NCBI RefSeq assembly: GCF_014199295.1 | Contig: NZ_JACIJH010000005.1 | Span: forward strand, 124,001 to 188,000 | Origin: Sphingopyxis panaciterrulae | GTDB lineage: Bacteria > Pseudomonadota > Alphaproteobacteria > Sphingomonadales > Sphingomonadaceae | Direction of reading: 5' to 3' | DNA: 64,000 nucleotides | Shown: one piece after another, positions 35,548-43,943 of the stretch | Layout of the letters: every line of letters starts with the position of its first letter | Numbering within the stretch: the stretch's first letter is position 1 | The notes under the pieces: model-generated | What the model saw: the letters and a program-made list of their open reading frames with translations, nothing else | Told to the model about the DNA's origin: nothing | The model's database searches: none | Translations under genes and position numbers: made by a program

Positions 35548-35598
35548 GTCCTCGTCCTCTGAATTGAAAGCTACGGTGGTGGATTGTCTCGGCCCGGT

Positions 35599-36666
35599 TC
35601 ATCCCACCAATCGAATCAGCTTCTCGGCCTCCGCGAAATTGCCGCGCACCAGCCGGTCGAAGAAGCGCCCGGTCTCGGCGCTCAATATGCCCTTTGCCGC
35701 CTGCGCGACCTTATATTCGAGGATGCAGCCGCCCTTGAACATCGCGAGGATCAGATAATAGTCGAAACTGTCCATGCTGCGCCCGGTCCCCGCGGCATAA
35801 TGCGCCATCAATTCCTGCCGCGTCGGCCAGTCGCCGACATTGTAGAGCGCTTTTTCGGGAACATGGCCGGGGAAACGTTCGTCGCATATGCCGTTGCAGA
35901 ACCAGGCGAGGTCGAGCAGCGGATCGGCGATCGTGGACAACTCCCAGTCGATCAGCGCGGTCAGCCGGCACGGCGGGTCGAAGGCGAAGAGCGCGTTGGG
36001 TGTGCCGACGTCGCCGTGGATGATGCCGGGGCGGAAATCGTCCGGAATATTGGCGCGCAGCCAGTCGCGTGCGAGCGCATAGCCGGGCAGTTCGCGCCAC
36101 GCGAAATCATAGAGTTGCTTATAGCTTCTGATCTGGCCTTCCCAGCGGTCGACCTGCCGTTCGAGGAAATTGTCGGGCCGCCCGAAATCTTCGAGACCCA
36201 CCGCCCGATAATCGACGTTGGCGAGGGCGATCAGTCCGTCGATCATCGCGAACGGCACCTCGCGCGCGTGCGGCGGCTTGTCGAAGGGCGGGCGGTCGTG
36301 GATCTTTCCGTCGGTGAGATCGGCGGGCCAGCCTTCGACAAGATCCATGACATAGAAGGGCGCGCCGATAACCCCGGGGTCGGCGCAGCTCCCGTGGCAG
36401 ACCGGGTGGGGGACGTCGGTGCCGTTGAGGGCCGTCAGTACGCGCGCCTCGCGCAGCACGCTCTTCTCGCTGCCTGGCGGGGGCACGGCCGGCGGGCGCC
36501 GCAGGATTAGCGTCTGGGCGCCGCGGTTCAATGCCAGGATGACGTTCGATGTACCGCCGTGGATCTTCTCGACCGCGAGCGGCCCGCCGCCAAGCGCGGG
36601 AATATACGCGTCGAGCCACGCGCTCAGCCGCCCGGGATCGGCCAGCGCTCTTGCATCGTCGCTCAT
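35599..36666 (-). CDS. APH-family kinase (ACAD10/11 or LvaA-like)
   Basis: The 355-residue aminoglycoside-phosphotransferase-fold protein has the catalytic HGDVGTPN at 217-224, the metal-binding IDWE at 239-242, and an N-terminal glycine loop KIHGGTSNVILAL. Together with the adjacent dehydrogenase it mirrors the fused kinase-dehydrogenase ACAD10/11 and the split LvaA-LvaC of levulinate catabolism. It would phosphorylate the 4-hydroxyl of an acyl-CoA. Start 36666 (MSDDARALADPG) overlaps the MarR stop; an in-frame frame further upstream is antisense-like noise inside marR. Confidence 0.88.
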   Translation of the reverse strand: MSDDARALADPGRLSAWLDAYIPALGGGPLAVEKIHGGTSNVILALNRGAQTLILRRPPAVPPPGSEKSVLREARVLTALNGTDVPHPVCHGSCADPGVIGAPFYVMDLVEGWPADLTDGKIHDRPPFDKPPHAREVPFAMIDGLIALANVDYRAVGLEDFGRPDNFLERQVDRWEGQIRSYKQLYDFAWRELPGYALARDWLRANIPDDFRPGIIHGDVGTPNALFAFDPPCRLTALIDWELSTIADPLLDLAWFCNGICDERFPGHVPEKALYNVGDWPTRQELMAHYAAGTGRSMDSFDYYLILAMFKGGCILEYKVAQAAKGILSAETGRFFDRLVRGNFAEAEKLIRLVG

Positions 36667-37121
36667 GCGCTGCCTTCCTTCAGATAGGTTTCGATCCCGC
36701 AGCGGATCGCGTTGAGCCGGTCGGCGGCGTCGCCAAAGGCCTTGCTGTCGATCCGGCCCAGCACCGCTTTCGTCACCGCCTGCGCGCGGGCATGGTCGGC
36801 CGCCTTCAGGGCACGGCCGGCTTCGGTCGCTACGATCAGCGAGGCGCGTTTGTGCTCCGGATTGTCCGCAAAGGCGATGAGGCCCAGCTCGCCGAGCCGG
36901 TTCGCGGCGCGCTGCACCACCTGGCGCGGATGGCCGAGGCTGCGGCCGATCTGCGCGACGGTCGGCGGCGCGGCGGCGTTCACCACCGCGGTCAGCACCG
37001 TCAGCTCCATCTCGGCAAGCCCGCTCGCGCTCCGCGTATCGGCATAGAGCGCGCGCATCCGCCCGCGAAGTCGGGCGACCTCGTCGGCGAATCGTTCGAA
37101 ATCGGTGAAACGCTCTGACAT
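36663..37121 (-). CDS. MarR family transcriptional regulator
   Basis: The 152-residue winged-helix protein has the MarR layout: AEMELTVLTAVVNAA, then PPTVAQIGRSLGHPRQVVQR as the recognition helix region, and a wing ending LIVATEAGRAL. It sits inside the leftward operon, with its stop overlapping the kinase start. A perfect 18-bp palindrome lies just upstream, which suggests self-regulation and control of the downstream kinase, dehydrogenase, SDR and reductase genes. Confidence 0.92.
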   Translation of the reverse strand: MSERFTDFERFADEVARLRGRMRALYADTRSASGLAEMELTVLTAVVNAAAPPTVAQIGRSLGHPRQVVQRAANRLGELGLIAFADNPEHKRASLIVATEAGRALKAADHARAQAVTKAVLGRIDSKAFGDAADRLNAIRCGIETYLKEGSA

Positions 37122-37131
37122 GGCACTTTGA

Positions 37132-37156
37132 TGTCAAGTTGACACTATAGTGTCAA
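37132..37156. promoter_or_regulatory. MarR operator candidate: overlapping palindromes
   Basis: TTGACACTATAGTGTCAA (37139-37156) is a perfect 18-bp palindrome. A second dyad, TGTCAA-G-TTGACA (37132-37144), overlaps it, giving three TGTCAA-type half sites. It ends 11 bases before the MarR start codon and lies within the only gap in the operon. Confidence 0.75.
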
Positions 37157-37162
37157 TGATCT

Positions 37163-37597
37163 TCAGCGCGTCGCCATCTTCGCGAAAAGAGAGGCCTCCG
37201 CCTGCCAGTCGATCCGCACACGGCGATGGGCGAAGCGCCAGCCCTCGAGCGTCCGGACGAGCTTGTCGTCATAGGTGCCGCTGTGATCGGGGCCGAAATT
37301 GCTGTGAACGGTGAAATAGCTGCGCGCGGTCGCGCTGTCGCCATCGATGCGGATCAGCGGATTGGTGATGTGATGGCGCACGAAGGTCAGGCGCGGGTCG
37401 CGGCGTCCCGAGGTCAGCGATGCCGCGATCGCCGCCGGACCGACGGGCCGGTTGCCCGGATATTCGAGCACGCCGTCCGCCGCGAAGCAGGCGGCAAGGT
37501 CGGCGACGCGGCCGCGGTCGCCATTATAGGTATAGCAGGCGAGCAGGTCGCGGATCGCGTCACGGTCGGTAGCCGGATCTGCCTTGGGGTCAGCCAT
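37163..37597 (-). CDS. SnoaL/NTF2-like protein
   Basis: The 144-residue protein has an NTF2-like cone fold pattern: DRDAIRDLLACYTYNGDRGR, LAACFAADGVLEYPG, and late beta strands YDDKLVRTLEGWRFAHRRV. The family includes ketosteroid isomerase-like and dehydratase enzymes as well as non-catalytic binders. Catalytic residues cannot be fixed from this sequence. The start overlaps the SMP-30-like gene end by eight bases. Confidence 0.85.
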   Translation of the reverse strand: MADPKADPATDRDAIRDLLACYTYNGDRGRVADLAACFAADGVLEYPGNRPVGPAAIAASLTSGRRDPRLTFVRHHITNPLIRIDGDSATARSYFTVHSNFGPDHSGTYDDKLVRTLEGWRFAHRRVRIDWQAEASLFAKMATR

Positions 37598-38450
37598 TAT
37601 AGTGCAGCTTCAGGCCGGGCTCGTCCCAGCGCAGCTTGGCGAGCCGCCCGGTGGTCGAAAGGGTGACATAGGCGTCGCGCCCGTCCGCGCCGCCGAAGGC
37701 GATATTGGTGACGTAGCGTTCGCCGGGGATGTCGCGCTTGCTCGTCCGGCCGTCGGGGGTGATCGTCGTGATCCCGCCTTCATAGAGCGTCGCGACGCAG
37801 ATATTCCCTGCCGCGGTCACCGCAAGGCTGTCGAACCCGACGGGGCCCGGCGCGGTCGCGACCCATTCGGGCCTTTGCGCCTCGACCTTCCGCTCATAGC
37901 GCCACAGCCGCGCCTGATGGGTGTCGGCGACGTGGACATGCGCGCCGTCGGGCGACAGGCCGACGCCGTTATAGGACACCGCATGACGGTTGATCGCCGC
38001 GATCGCCGACCCGTCGGGCAGGGCGCTGAACAGCCCGCTCGCGGTGCGGATGCCGTCGTGGCTCTTGCCGAGGTCGGTGAACCACATCCGGCCGTCGGCA
38101 TCGAAGACGATGTCGTTCGGCGCTTCGAGCGCGATGCCGTCGCAGGCGTCGTAAAGCCGCTCGACCCGCCCGGTGGCCAGGTCGACGCGCTCGATCCGCC
38201 CCTCATGCCCGGCACCGCGCGCATTCTGGAATTTTTCGAGGTCGAGCCCGCCGTTGTTGCAGACATAGAGCGCGCCGTCGGGACCGATCGCAGCGCCGTT
38301 CGGGCCGCCGCCGATGGCGCTGACCACCTCCGTGCGGCCGCTCCAGCAGCGGGTGATGCGCCCGCCGGCGAGCTCGACGACGATGACCGACCCGTCCGCC
38401 ATCGCCACCGGCCCCTCGGGAAAGGCGAGGCCCTCCGCGACAATCTCCAT
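37590..38450 (-). CDS. SMP-30/gluconolactonase/LRE-family protein
   Basis: The 286-residue six-bladed propeller has the family phrases AFPEGPVAMADGSVIVVEL, GGGPNGAAIGPDGALYVCNN, APNDIVFDADGRMWFTDLG and YNGVGLSPDGAHVHVADT. These carry the Glu, Asn and Asp metal ligands of lactonases. It probably opens a lactone formed in the pathway. It is the first gene of a seven-gene leftward operon, starting about ten bases from motif copy 4. Confidence 0.9.
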   Translation of the reverse strand: MEIVAEGLAFPEGPVAMADGSVIVVELAGGRITRCWSGRTEVVSAIGGGPNGAAIGPDGALYVCNNGGLDLEKFQNARGAGHEGRIERVDLATGRVERLYDACDGIALEAPNDIVFDADGRMWFTDLGKSHDGIRTASGLFSALPDGSAIAAINRHAVSYNGVGLSPDGAHVHVADTHQARLWRYERKVEAQRPEWVATAPGPVGFDSLAVTAAGNICVATLYEGGITTITPDGRTSKRDIPGERYVTNIAFGGADGRDAYVTLSTTGRLAKLRWDEPGLKLHYNG

Positions 38451-38458
38451 TGACGCCT

Positions 38459-38480
38459 CTCCTATATAACTTAGTTAGTC
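38459..38480. promoter_or_regulatory. GTTATAYA regulon motif, copy 4 (lactonase operon / SDR operon divergent promoter)
   Basis: Read on the minus strand, GACTAACTAAGTTATATAGG matches the shared motif with one decayed half (TATAGG in place of TATAAC). It lies between the leftward SMP-30-like operon and the rightward SDR operon. TATATA could also serve as a leftward -10, 17-25 bases before the start codon. Confidence 0.5.
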
Positions 38481-38534
38481 ATGTCTTGACATGCACTGGG
38501 GTTGGGCGCAACCCTTTCACGCGGGAGAGATTAT

Positions 38535-39416
38535 TTGCCGGTTCCATCGCATCACATCGTGGCGACGCCGCCGCCCTTCGGCGCGCCGCCCTATCCTGCG
38601 GATATTTTCGCGGGGCAGACGGTGCTCGTCACCGGGGGCGGCTCGGGCATGGGGCTGGCGATGGCGAAGGCCTTTGCGCAGGGCGGCGCGCAGGTGGCGG
38701 TGATGGGCCGCAGCCTCGACCGCGCGCAGGAGGGGGCGGCGCAGATCGCGGCGCTGGGCGTGCGCGTCCATGCCATGAGCTGCGACGTGCGCCTTCCCGA
38801 AGCGGTCGCCGCCGCGTTCGACGAGGCGGAGGAAGCGCTTGGTCCGATCGGCCTGCTCGCCAACAATGCCGGCGCCAATTTTCCGGTGCTTGCAGAGAAT
38901 ATCTCGGCCAACGCCTGGGGCGCGGTGACGCGGATCGCGATCGACGGCACTTTCCTCTGCTCGGCCGAGTTCGCGCGCCGTCGCATCGCGCGCGGAGAGG
39001 GCGGGGCGATCGTCGTCAACAGCGCGCAATATATCTGGACCGGCTTTCCGGGTGATGCGCACAGCGCCGCCGCCAAGACCGCGCAGGCAACGATGACGAA
39101 GAAGCTGGCGGCCGACTGGGCGCCCCATGGCATCCGCGTCAATGCGGTCGCGGCGGGCTTCTTTCCGCACGAAGCATCGGTCTCGGGACGCCGCGAGGAA
39201 GGGGTGGAGCCCTTGCAGAACATGATCCCCGCCGGCCGCACCGGCAGCATCTGGGAATTCGGCTGGCTCTCCGCGATGACCTGCACGCCGCTGTTCGGCG
39301 CGATGACCGGACAGGTCATCGTGCAGGACGGCGGCGAGAGCCTGCGCCGCTCGCTCATCATGCCCGATTTCGTCCCGCCCCGCGAACGCGCCGAAGGGCC
39401 GTGGGGGTGGCAATGA
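38535..39416 (+). CDS. SDR, 2,4-dienoyl-CoA reductase-like
   Basis: The 293-residue SDR has TGGGSGMG and NNAGANFPVLAENIS, similar to the CAAGNF segment of DECR. The usual YxxxK is missing; instead Tyr166, Ser177 and Lys181 reproduce the Tyr-N10-Ser-N3-Lys spacing of mammalian DECR1. It should therefore reduce a dienoyl-CoA with NADPH. The start is chosen as TTG 38535, seven bases after GGGAGAG; no ATG gives a full N-terminus. Its stop overlaps the next gene. Confidence 0.85.
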   Translation: MPVPSHHIVATPPPFGAPPYPADIFAGQTVLVTGGGSGMGLAMAKAFAQGGAQVAVMGRSLDRAQEGAAQIAALGVRVHAMSCDVRLPEAVAAAFDEAEEALGPIGLLANNAGANFPVLAENISANAWGAVTRIAIDGTFLCSAEFARRRIARGEGGAIVVNSAQYIWTGFPGDAHSAAAKTAQATMTKKLAADWAPHGIRVNAVAAGFFPHEASVSGRREEGVEPLQNMIPAGRTGSIWEFGWLSAMTCTPLFGAMTGQVIVQDGGESLRRSLIMPDFVPPRERAEGPWGWQ

Positions 39417-39916
39417 CGGGCTGGCTGACCGGAAAGCGCGCGCGCATCGAGGGCGACAGCCCGGCCATCCGCGCCGCCATCCAAGCGGCGGGCGCCGCGC
39501 TGGTGGCCGGGGGCGATTGCGACATCTGGGTCCATGTCGCGCCGCCGACCGCGGTCAAGCCCGCGCACGAACTGACTCATGCCGAATGGCGCGCGAGCCT
39601 CGACACGGGGCTCGACCGCCGCTTTCTCGGCGCCAGGGATTTCGCCGATGCCTGCCGGGCGCGCGGGCAGGGCGGCGCGATTCTGTTCGTCGGCGCGCCG
39701 GGACAGGCGCTGGGCGCCGACCAGGCGGCAGCGGCGGGCGCGCTCGGCAACCTTACCAAGACGCTGGGCGTCGAATGGGCGCGCGACGGCATTCGGGTGA
39801 ACAGCATATTGACGCGCGAGACCGGCGACACGCTCGGCCATCTCGCCGCCTATCTGGTCAGCGACTATGCCGCCTATGTCACCGGCGCGGTCATGGGCAT
39901 CGCGCTCGATGACTGA
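39413..39916 (+). CDS. Half-size SDR-like protein lacking cofactor and catalytic motifs
   Basis: The 167-residue protein matches only the second half of an SDR: FADACRARGQGGAILFVGAP, then ALGNLTKTLGVEWARDGIRVNSI and YLVSDYAAYVTGAVMG. The glycine-rich cofactor loop and YxxxK are absent. The gene overlaps its neighbours at both ends (ATGA at 39413 and at 39909) and keeps normal codon use. It therefore looks like a maintained, perhaps structural, partner rather than a fresh pseudogene. Function is unknown. Confidence 0.75.
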   Translation: MTGWLTGKRARIEGDSPAIRAAIQAAGAALVAGGDCDIWVHVAPPTAVKPAHELTHAEWRASLDTGLDRRFLGARDFADACRARGQGGAILFVGAPGQALGADQAAAAGALGNLTKTLGVEWARDGIRVNSILTRETGDTLGHLAAYLVSDYAAYVTGAVMGIALDD

Positions 39917-40769
39917 CCGCGCGCGCCTCGACGGACAGGCGGCGTTCGTCACCGGCGGCGGAGGCGGGATCGGCCGCGCGATCGCGCTGCGCCTTGCCGA
40001 AGCGGGCGCCGACGTCGCGATCTTCGACATCTTTGCGGAACGCGCCGAAGAGGCGGCGGCGCGCGTTGCCGAACGGGGTGTTCGCGCGCTGGCGCTTCCC
40101 GGCGACGTGATGGATTCGGACGCGCTGCGGGCCGCGATCGACCGGACGGCGGACGCCTTCGGGCGGCTCGACATCCTGGTCAATAACGCCGGCGGGGTTT
40201 CCGCGCGCCCCTTCCTCGAACAGAGCGAGCGCAGCATGCGCAAGCATGTCGACATCAACCTGATGTCGATGCTGGTCGCGACGCAGGCGGCGGCAAGGCA
40301 TATGGTCGCCGGCGCACGCGGCGGCGCCATCGTCAATGTCGCGAGTATCGAGGCGAACCGCGCCGCGCCCAATTTCGCCGTCTATGCCGCGTGCAAGGCG
40401 GGGATGCTCAGCTTCACGAAGTCGATGGCGGTCGAACTGTCCGAACATGGCATTCGCGTCAATGGCATCGCCCCCGACCATACGGTGACGCCCGGCAATC
40501 AGGGCAATCGTGCGGGCCCGGTCGATCCGGGAACCTGGAAGCGGCGCAGCGCGGAGGAGATCGACGCGATGAACCGGCTGATTCCGCTGGGGCGCGAGGG
40601 TGTCGATAGGGAATGCGGCGATGCCGCGGTCTTCCTGTCGAGCGCCATGGCGAGCTACATCACCGGCGTCCTGCTGCCCGTCGATGGCGGCACCTGGGCC
40701 TCGTCGGGCTGGGTGCGCGGGCGGAACGGCAAATGGACGCTCAACGAGGGGCTGAATTTCGGTGCGTGA
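39909..40769 (+). CDS. Short-chain dehydrogenase/reductase
   Basis: The 286-residue classical SDR has TGGGGGIGRA, Asp in AIFDIF suggesting NAD preference, NNAGG, Ser in VASIEAN and YAACK. A C-terminal extension of about 20 residues (WVRGRNGKWTLNEGLNFGA) follows the usual GGTWAS end. The start at 39909 overlaps the half-size SDR stop. It closes a three-gene SDR operon that begins at motif copy 4. Confidence 0.92.
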   Translation: MTDRARLDGQAAFVTGGGGGIGRAIALRLAEAGADVAIFDIFAERAEEAAARVAERGVRALALPGDVMDSDALRAAIDRTADAFGRLDILVNNAGGVSARPFLEQSERSMRKHVDINLMSMLVATQAAARHMVAGARGGAIVNVASIEANRAAPNFAVYAACKAGMLSFTKSMAVELSEHGIRVNGIAPDHTVTPGNQGNRAGPVDPGTWKRRSAEEIDAMNRLIPLGREGVDRECGDAAVFLSSAMASYITGVLLPVDGGTWASSGWVRGRNGKWTLNEGLNFGA

Positions 40770-40873
40770 AGAGAGGAAATTGCCCCGATGTTGCGGGGTT
40801 GCGTCGAAAGCCCTAATGGCAGCAAGAGCGAAACGGGTTTGAAGCATAGCCGGGCAGGGGCAGGAATTTGCAG

Positions 40874-41644
40874 ATGGACAATGGGGCTTCGCGCATCCGG
40901 GTACCGAAGACGTCGGAACTGGTCGCCGACCAGATCAGAGCCCAGATCGTTCGCGGGGAGTTGACCGAGGGGGATTCGCTGCCGCCCGAGGGGGCTCTGA
41001 TGACGACGCTCGGCATTTCGCGGCCGACCCTGCGCGAAGCCTTCCGCATTCTCGAGGCCGAAAATCTGATCAGCGTCGTGCGCGGATCGCGCAGCGGCGC
41101 GCGCGTCCATCAACCCTCGACAGAGCTCGTCTCGCGCTATGCGGGCTATGTGCTCGAATCGCAGGGAACCACGATTGCCGACCTTTACACCGCGCGCCTT
41201 GCGATCGAACCGACCGTGGTGCGGTGGCTGGCGATGGAGAAAGGGCAGACGCCGGGTTTCGCGCGCCTCAAGCAGACGCTGGCCGATCTCGACAAGATGC
41301 TGAAGACCGGCGAATATGCGACCTTCGTCGACAATGTCTCGCACTTTCACCAGACGCTGGTGGAGGCGACCGGCAACAAGACGCTGAGCTTCATGAACCG
41401 CATGCTGCTCAACCTCGGGCGTCATCACCAGAATGATTATCAGCGGCGTCATCCGCGCACGAGCGAGGACAAGTCGAAGAGCCTGCGGGCCGGCTTCAAA
41501 TCCTTCGAGAAGCTGGTGACGATGATCGAGGACGGTGATGTCGAGGGCGCGGTTGCGCACTGGCGCCTGCATCTGCGCAACGCCAACGAGACCTGGGCGA
41601 CGCGCGGTGAGGGTGAACGGACCGTCGACTCCCTGCACGTATGA
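40874..41644 (+). CDS. GntR-family regulator, FCD (FadR-like) subgroup, no. 1
   Basis: The 256-residue regulator has an N-terminal winged helix-turn-helix (about residues 12-75: VADQIRAQIVRGELTEGDSL, then ISRPTLREAFRILEAENLI). A C-terminal helical FCD domain follows, with LYTARLAIEPTVVRWLA, FHQTLVEATGN as metal/ligand His candidates, and HWRLHL at the end. The ATG at 40874 follows an AGGA site. It overlaps the CoA-ligase start (ATGA), linking regulator and ligase. It is a candidate to bind the GTTATAYA motifs, because GntR operators often have GT-N6-AC symmetry. Confidence 0.9.
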   Translation: MDNGASRIRVPKTSELVADQIRAQIVRGELTEGDSLPPEGALMTTLGISRPTLREAFRILEAENLISVVRGSRSGARVHQPSTELVSRYAGYVLESQGTTIADLYTARLAIEPTVVRWLAMEKGQTPGFARLKQTLADLDKMLKTGEYATFVDNVSHFHQTLVEATGNKTLSFMNRMLLNLGRHHQNDYQRRHPRTSEDKSKSLRAGFKSFEKLVTMIEDGDVEGAVAHWRLHLRNANETWATRGEGERTVDSLHV

Positions 41645-43152
41645 GTTCCAATTTCATCGAGGCGATGATCGCGGCCGTCGCGCGCGCGCCAGCGGCTTCG
41701 CTGACCGTCGCATCCGACGTCCGCCCCGGCGAGACGACACTGGGTGCGGTGGTTTCGGCGGGACGGCGGATGGGGACGCGGATGACGGCCTCGGGGATCG
41801 AGCCGGGCGATATCGTCGCCTGCATGCTCCCCAATTGGCGCGAATGGCTCGTCGTCGCGGTTGCGGCGGCGCAGGCTGGCGCCGTGATGCTGCCGGTCGT
41901 CACCATCTATGGCGCGAAGGAACTGGGTTTCATCCTGCGCCAGTCGGGTGCGAAATGGCTGTTCACCCCCGATCGCTTCCGCAATGTCGATTATGTGCGG
42001 GTCGTCGCGGACTGCGGGGCCCTTTCCGCCCTTGAACGCCATATAGCGACCGGCCCCGCATTCGACGCGCTCGAGGCGGATGGGCCGATCGCCGAACCCG
42101 CGTTCCGGTCGGCGGCCGACCTTTCGCTCCTCGTCTATACGTCGGGTACCACCGCCGACCCGAAGGGCGTCATGCATTCGGCGCGCGGCTTTCTCGCCGA
42201 TATGGAGACGATGCATATGCTGCGCAGCGGCAGCGACGACGATGCGGTCATCTCGCCGTGGCCGCCGGGGCATGTCGCGGGCGCGCTGTCGATGTATCGC
42301 TTCCTGACGCAGGGCGTGCCGTTGGTGCTGATGGATCAGTGGGACCCGGCGCGCGCCGCCGAACTGATCGACAGGCATCGCATCACATCCTCATCGGGGA
42401 CGCCCTTTCATCTGTCCGGCATGATCGCCGCGGCCGATGCGAACGGCCACGACCTCTCGTCGCTCCGTCAGTATCTGGTCGGCGCGGCGCCCGTTCCGGC
42501 ATCGCTGATCGAGCGCTGCCAGGCCCAGGGTCTCGCCGTCTATCATTGCTACGGGTCGAGCGAACATCCGACCGTGACGTCGGGCGTCGTCGACGATCCG
42601 CTCGACAAGCAGCTCCATACCGAGGGACGCGCGATCGCCGGGTCCGAAATGCGCTTCGTCGACGACGACGGCCATGACGTGCCGTCCGGTGCCGACGGCG
42701 AGATCTGCACGCGCGGGCCGGAGCTTTTTCTCGGTTATCTCGACCCCGCGCTCAATGCGGGCGCCTTCCTGCCGGGCGGCTGGTACCGCACCGGCGACAT
42801 CGGCCGGCTCGATGCCGAGGGCTATCTGCTCATCACCGACCGCAAGAAGGATATCATCATTCGCGGCGGCGAGAATATCTCGTCGAAGGAAGTCGAGGCG
42901 CTGCTGCTTGCGCATCCGAAGATTGTCGACGCCGCGGCGGTCGCAGCTCCCGACGAGCGGATGGGCGAGGTCGTGCGCGCCTGCATTGTGCTGGTGCCGG
43001 GCGCGTCGCTGACGCTCGACGAACTGCGCGACCATTTCGCCGCAGCGGGAATTGCCAGGCAGAAAACCCCCGAACGGCTCAGCATCCTCAACGAATTGCC
43101 GCGCAATGCGTCGGGCAAGGTGCTGAAGCACGAACTGCGGCGAAACCCCTAG
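41641..43152 (+). CDS. AMP-forming acyl-CoA synthetase (ligase 2)
   Basis: The 503-residue ANL enzyme has the P-loop YTSGTTADPKGVMHS, CYGSSEHP, YRTGDIGRLDAEGYL, DRKKDIIIRGGENIS and catalytic Lys in NASGKVLKHEL. It starts inside the GntR stop (ATGA at 41641), so it is translated with its likely regulator. It should make the CoA ester of an early pathway acid. It converges on the leftward SDR gene with a four-base overlap. Confidence 0.93.
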   Translation: MSSNFIEAMIAAVARAPAASLTVASDVRPGETTLGAVVSAGRRMGTRMTASGIEPGDIVACMLPNWREWLVVAVAAAQAGAVMLPVVTIYGAKELGFILRQSGAKWLFTPDRFRNVDYVRVVADCGALSALERHIATGPAFDALEADGPIAEPAFRSAADLSLLVYTSGTTADPKGVMHSARGFLADMETMHMLRSGSDDDAVISPWPPGHVAGALSMYRFLTQGVPLVLMDQWDPARAAELIDRHRITSSSGTPFHLSGMIAAADANGHDLSSLRQYLVGAAPVPASLIERCQAQGLAVYHCYGSSEHPTVTSGVVDDPLDKQLHTEGRAIAGSEMRFVDDDGHDVPSGADGEICTRGPELFLGYLDPALNAGAFLPGGWYRTGDIGRLDAEGYLLITDRKKDIIIRGGENISSKEVEALLLAHPKIVDAAAVAAPDERMGEVVRACIVLVPGASLTLDELRDHFAAAGIARQKTPERLSILNELPRNASGKVLKHELRRNP

Positions 43153-43943
43153 TTTCGCATGATGAACCCGCCGTCGACGTTCAGCGCCTGACCGGTGATC
43201 CAGTCGCCTGCGGGCGAACAGAGCAGCAGCAGCGCGCCGACCAGATCCTGCGGCTGTCCCCGCGGCTGCTTGACGACCCGCGCCATCGCCGCCTGCACGA
43301 AGGGGCTTTCCTCGGGCGTCAGCGCCTTGCCCGCGTCGGACATCGTCATTCCCGGCGCGATCGCGTTCACGTTGACGTTCATTCGCCCGAGCTCGGTCGC
43401 GAGCGTCGTCGTCAGGCCGAGCAGCGCGACCTTGCTGATCCCATAGGGCGTCTGCGCCGGAAAGCCGCCGGCCGAAAGCTGGTTGACGATCTTGCCGCCG
43501 CCGCGCGCCTCGAACAGCGGGACCGCCGCCTTCGAACAGATCAGCGCGCCGGTCAGGTTGATGCGCATCAGCCGGTCGAAGTCGGCGATGCTTGTCTGGA
43601 TCGCGGGGGTGCCGACCGCCTCGACCATCAGTGCGGCATTGTTGACCAGGATATCGAGTCCGCCGAACGCCGCCTCGGCGGTCTCCATCATCGCCGAAAC
43701 CGGTGCCTCGTCGGCGATATCGACCTGTACCGCGATCGCCTTGCCGCCCGCTTCCTCGATCTCGCCCGCGACGCGCTCGGCGCCCTCCTTGTTCAGATCC
43801 GCGACGACGACGCTCGCGCCCGCGTTGGCGAGCCCGATCGCATAGGCGCGTCCGATGCTGTTCCCGCGTCCGCCCGCGCCGGTGACGACCGCGACCTTGC
43901 CGTCGAGGCGGAACTGCTCGTTGGTGAAATCGGCCATCCTCAT
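43149..43943 (-). CDS. Short-chain dehydrogenase/reductase
   Basis: The 264-residue SDR has an extended glycine loop GAGGRGNSIGRA, Asp in VVADLNKEG suggesting NAD, NNAAL, Ser in NQLSAGG and YGISK. It begins MRMADF with the first ATG overlapping the aldehyde dehydrogenase stop; a second ATG at 43937 is possible. It is the last gene of the P450 operon and may oxidise the alcohol made by the P450. Confidence 0.91.
   Translation of the reverse strand: MRMADFTNEQFRLDGKVAVVTGAGGRGNSIGRAYAIGLANAGASVVVADLNKEGAERVAGEIEEAGGKAIAVQVDIADEAPVSAMMETAEAAFGGLDILVNNAALMVEAVGTPAIQTSIADFDRLMRINLTGALICSKAAVPLFEARGGGKIVNQLSAGGFPAQTPYGISKVALLGLTTTLATELGRMNVNVNAIAPGMTMSDAGKALTPEESPFVQAAMARVVKQPRGQPQDLVGALLLLCSPAGDWITGQALNVDGGFIMRN

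Noticed and set aside
38591-40372. 593-codon minus-strand frame across three SDR genes
   Set aside because: It is antisense to well-supported SDR genes and of low-complexity composition.
40783-40798. Small hairpin CCCCG-N6-CGGGG between the SDR and GntR genes
   Set aside because: The stem is only five base pairs with no T tract; too weak to list as terminator in GC-rich DNA.
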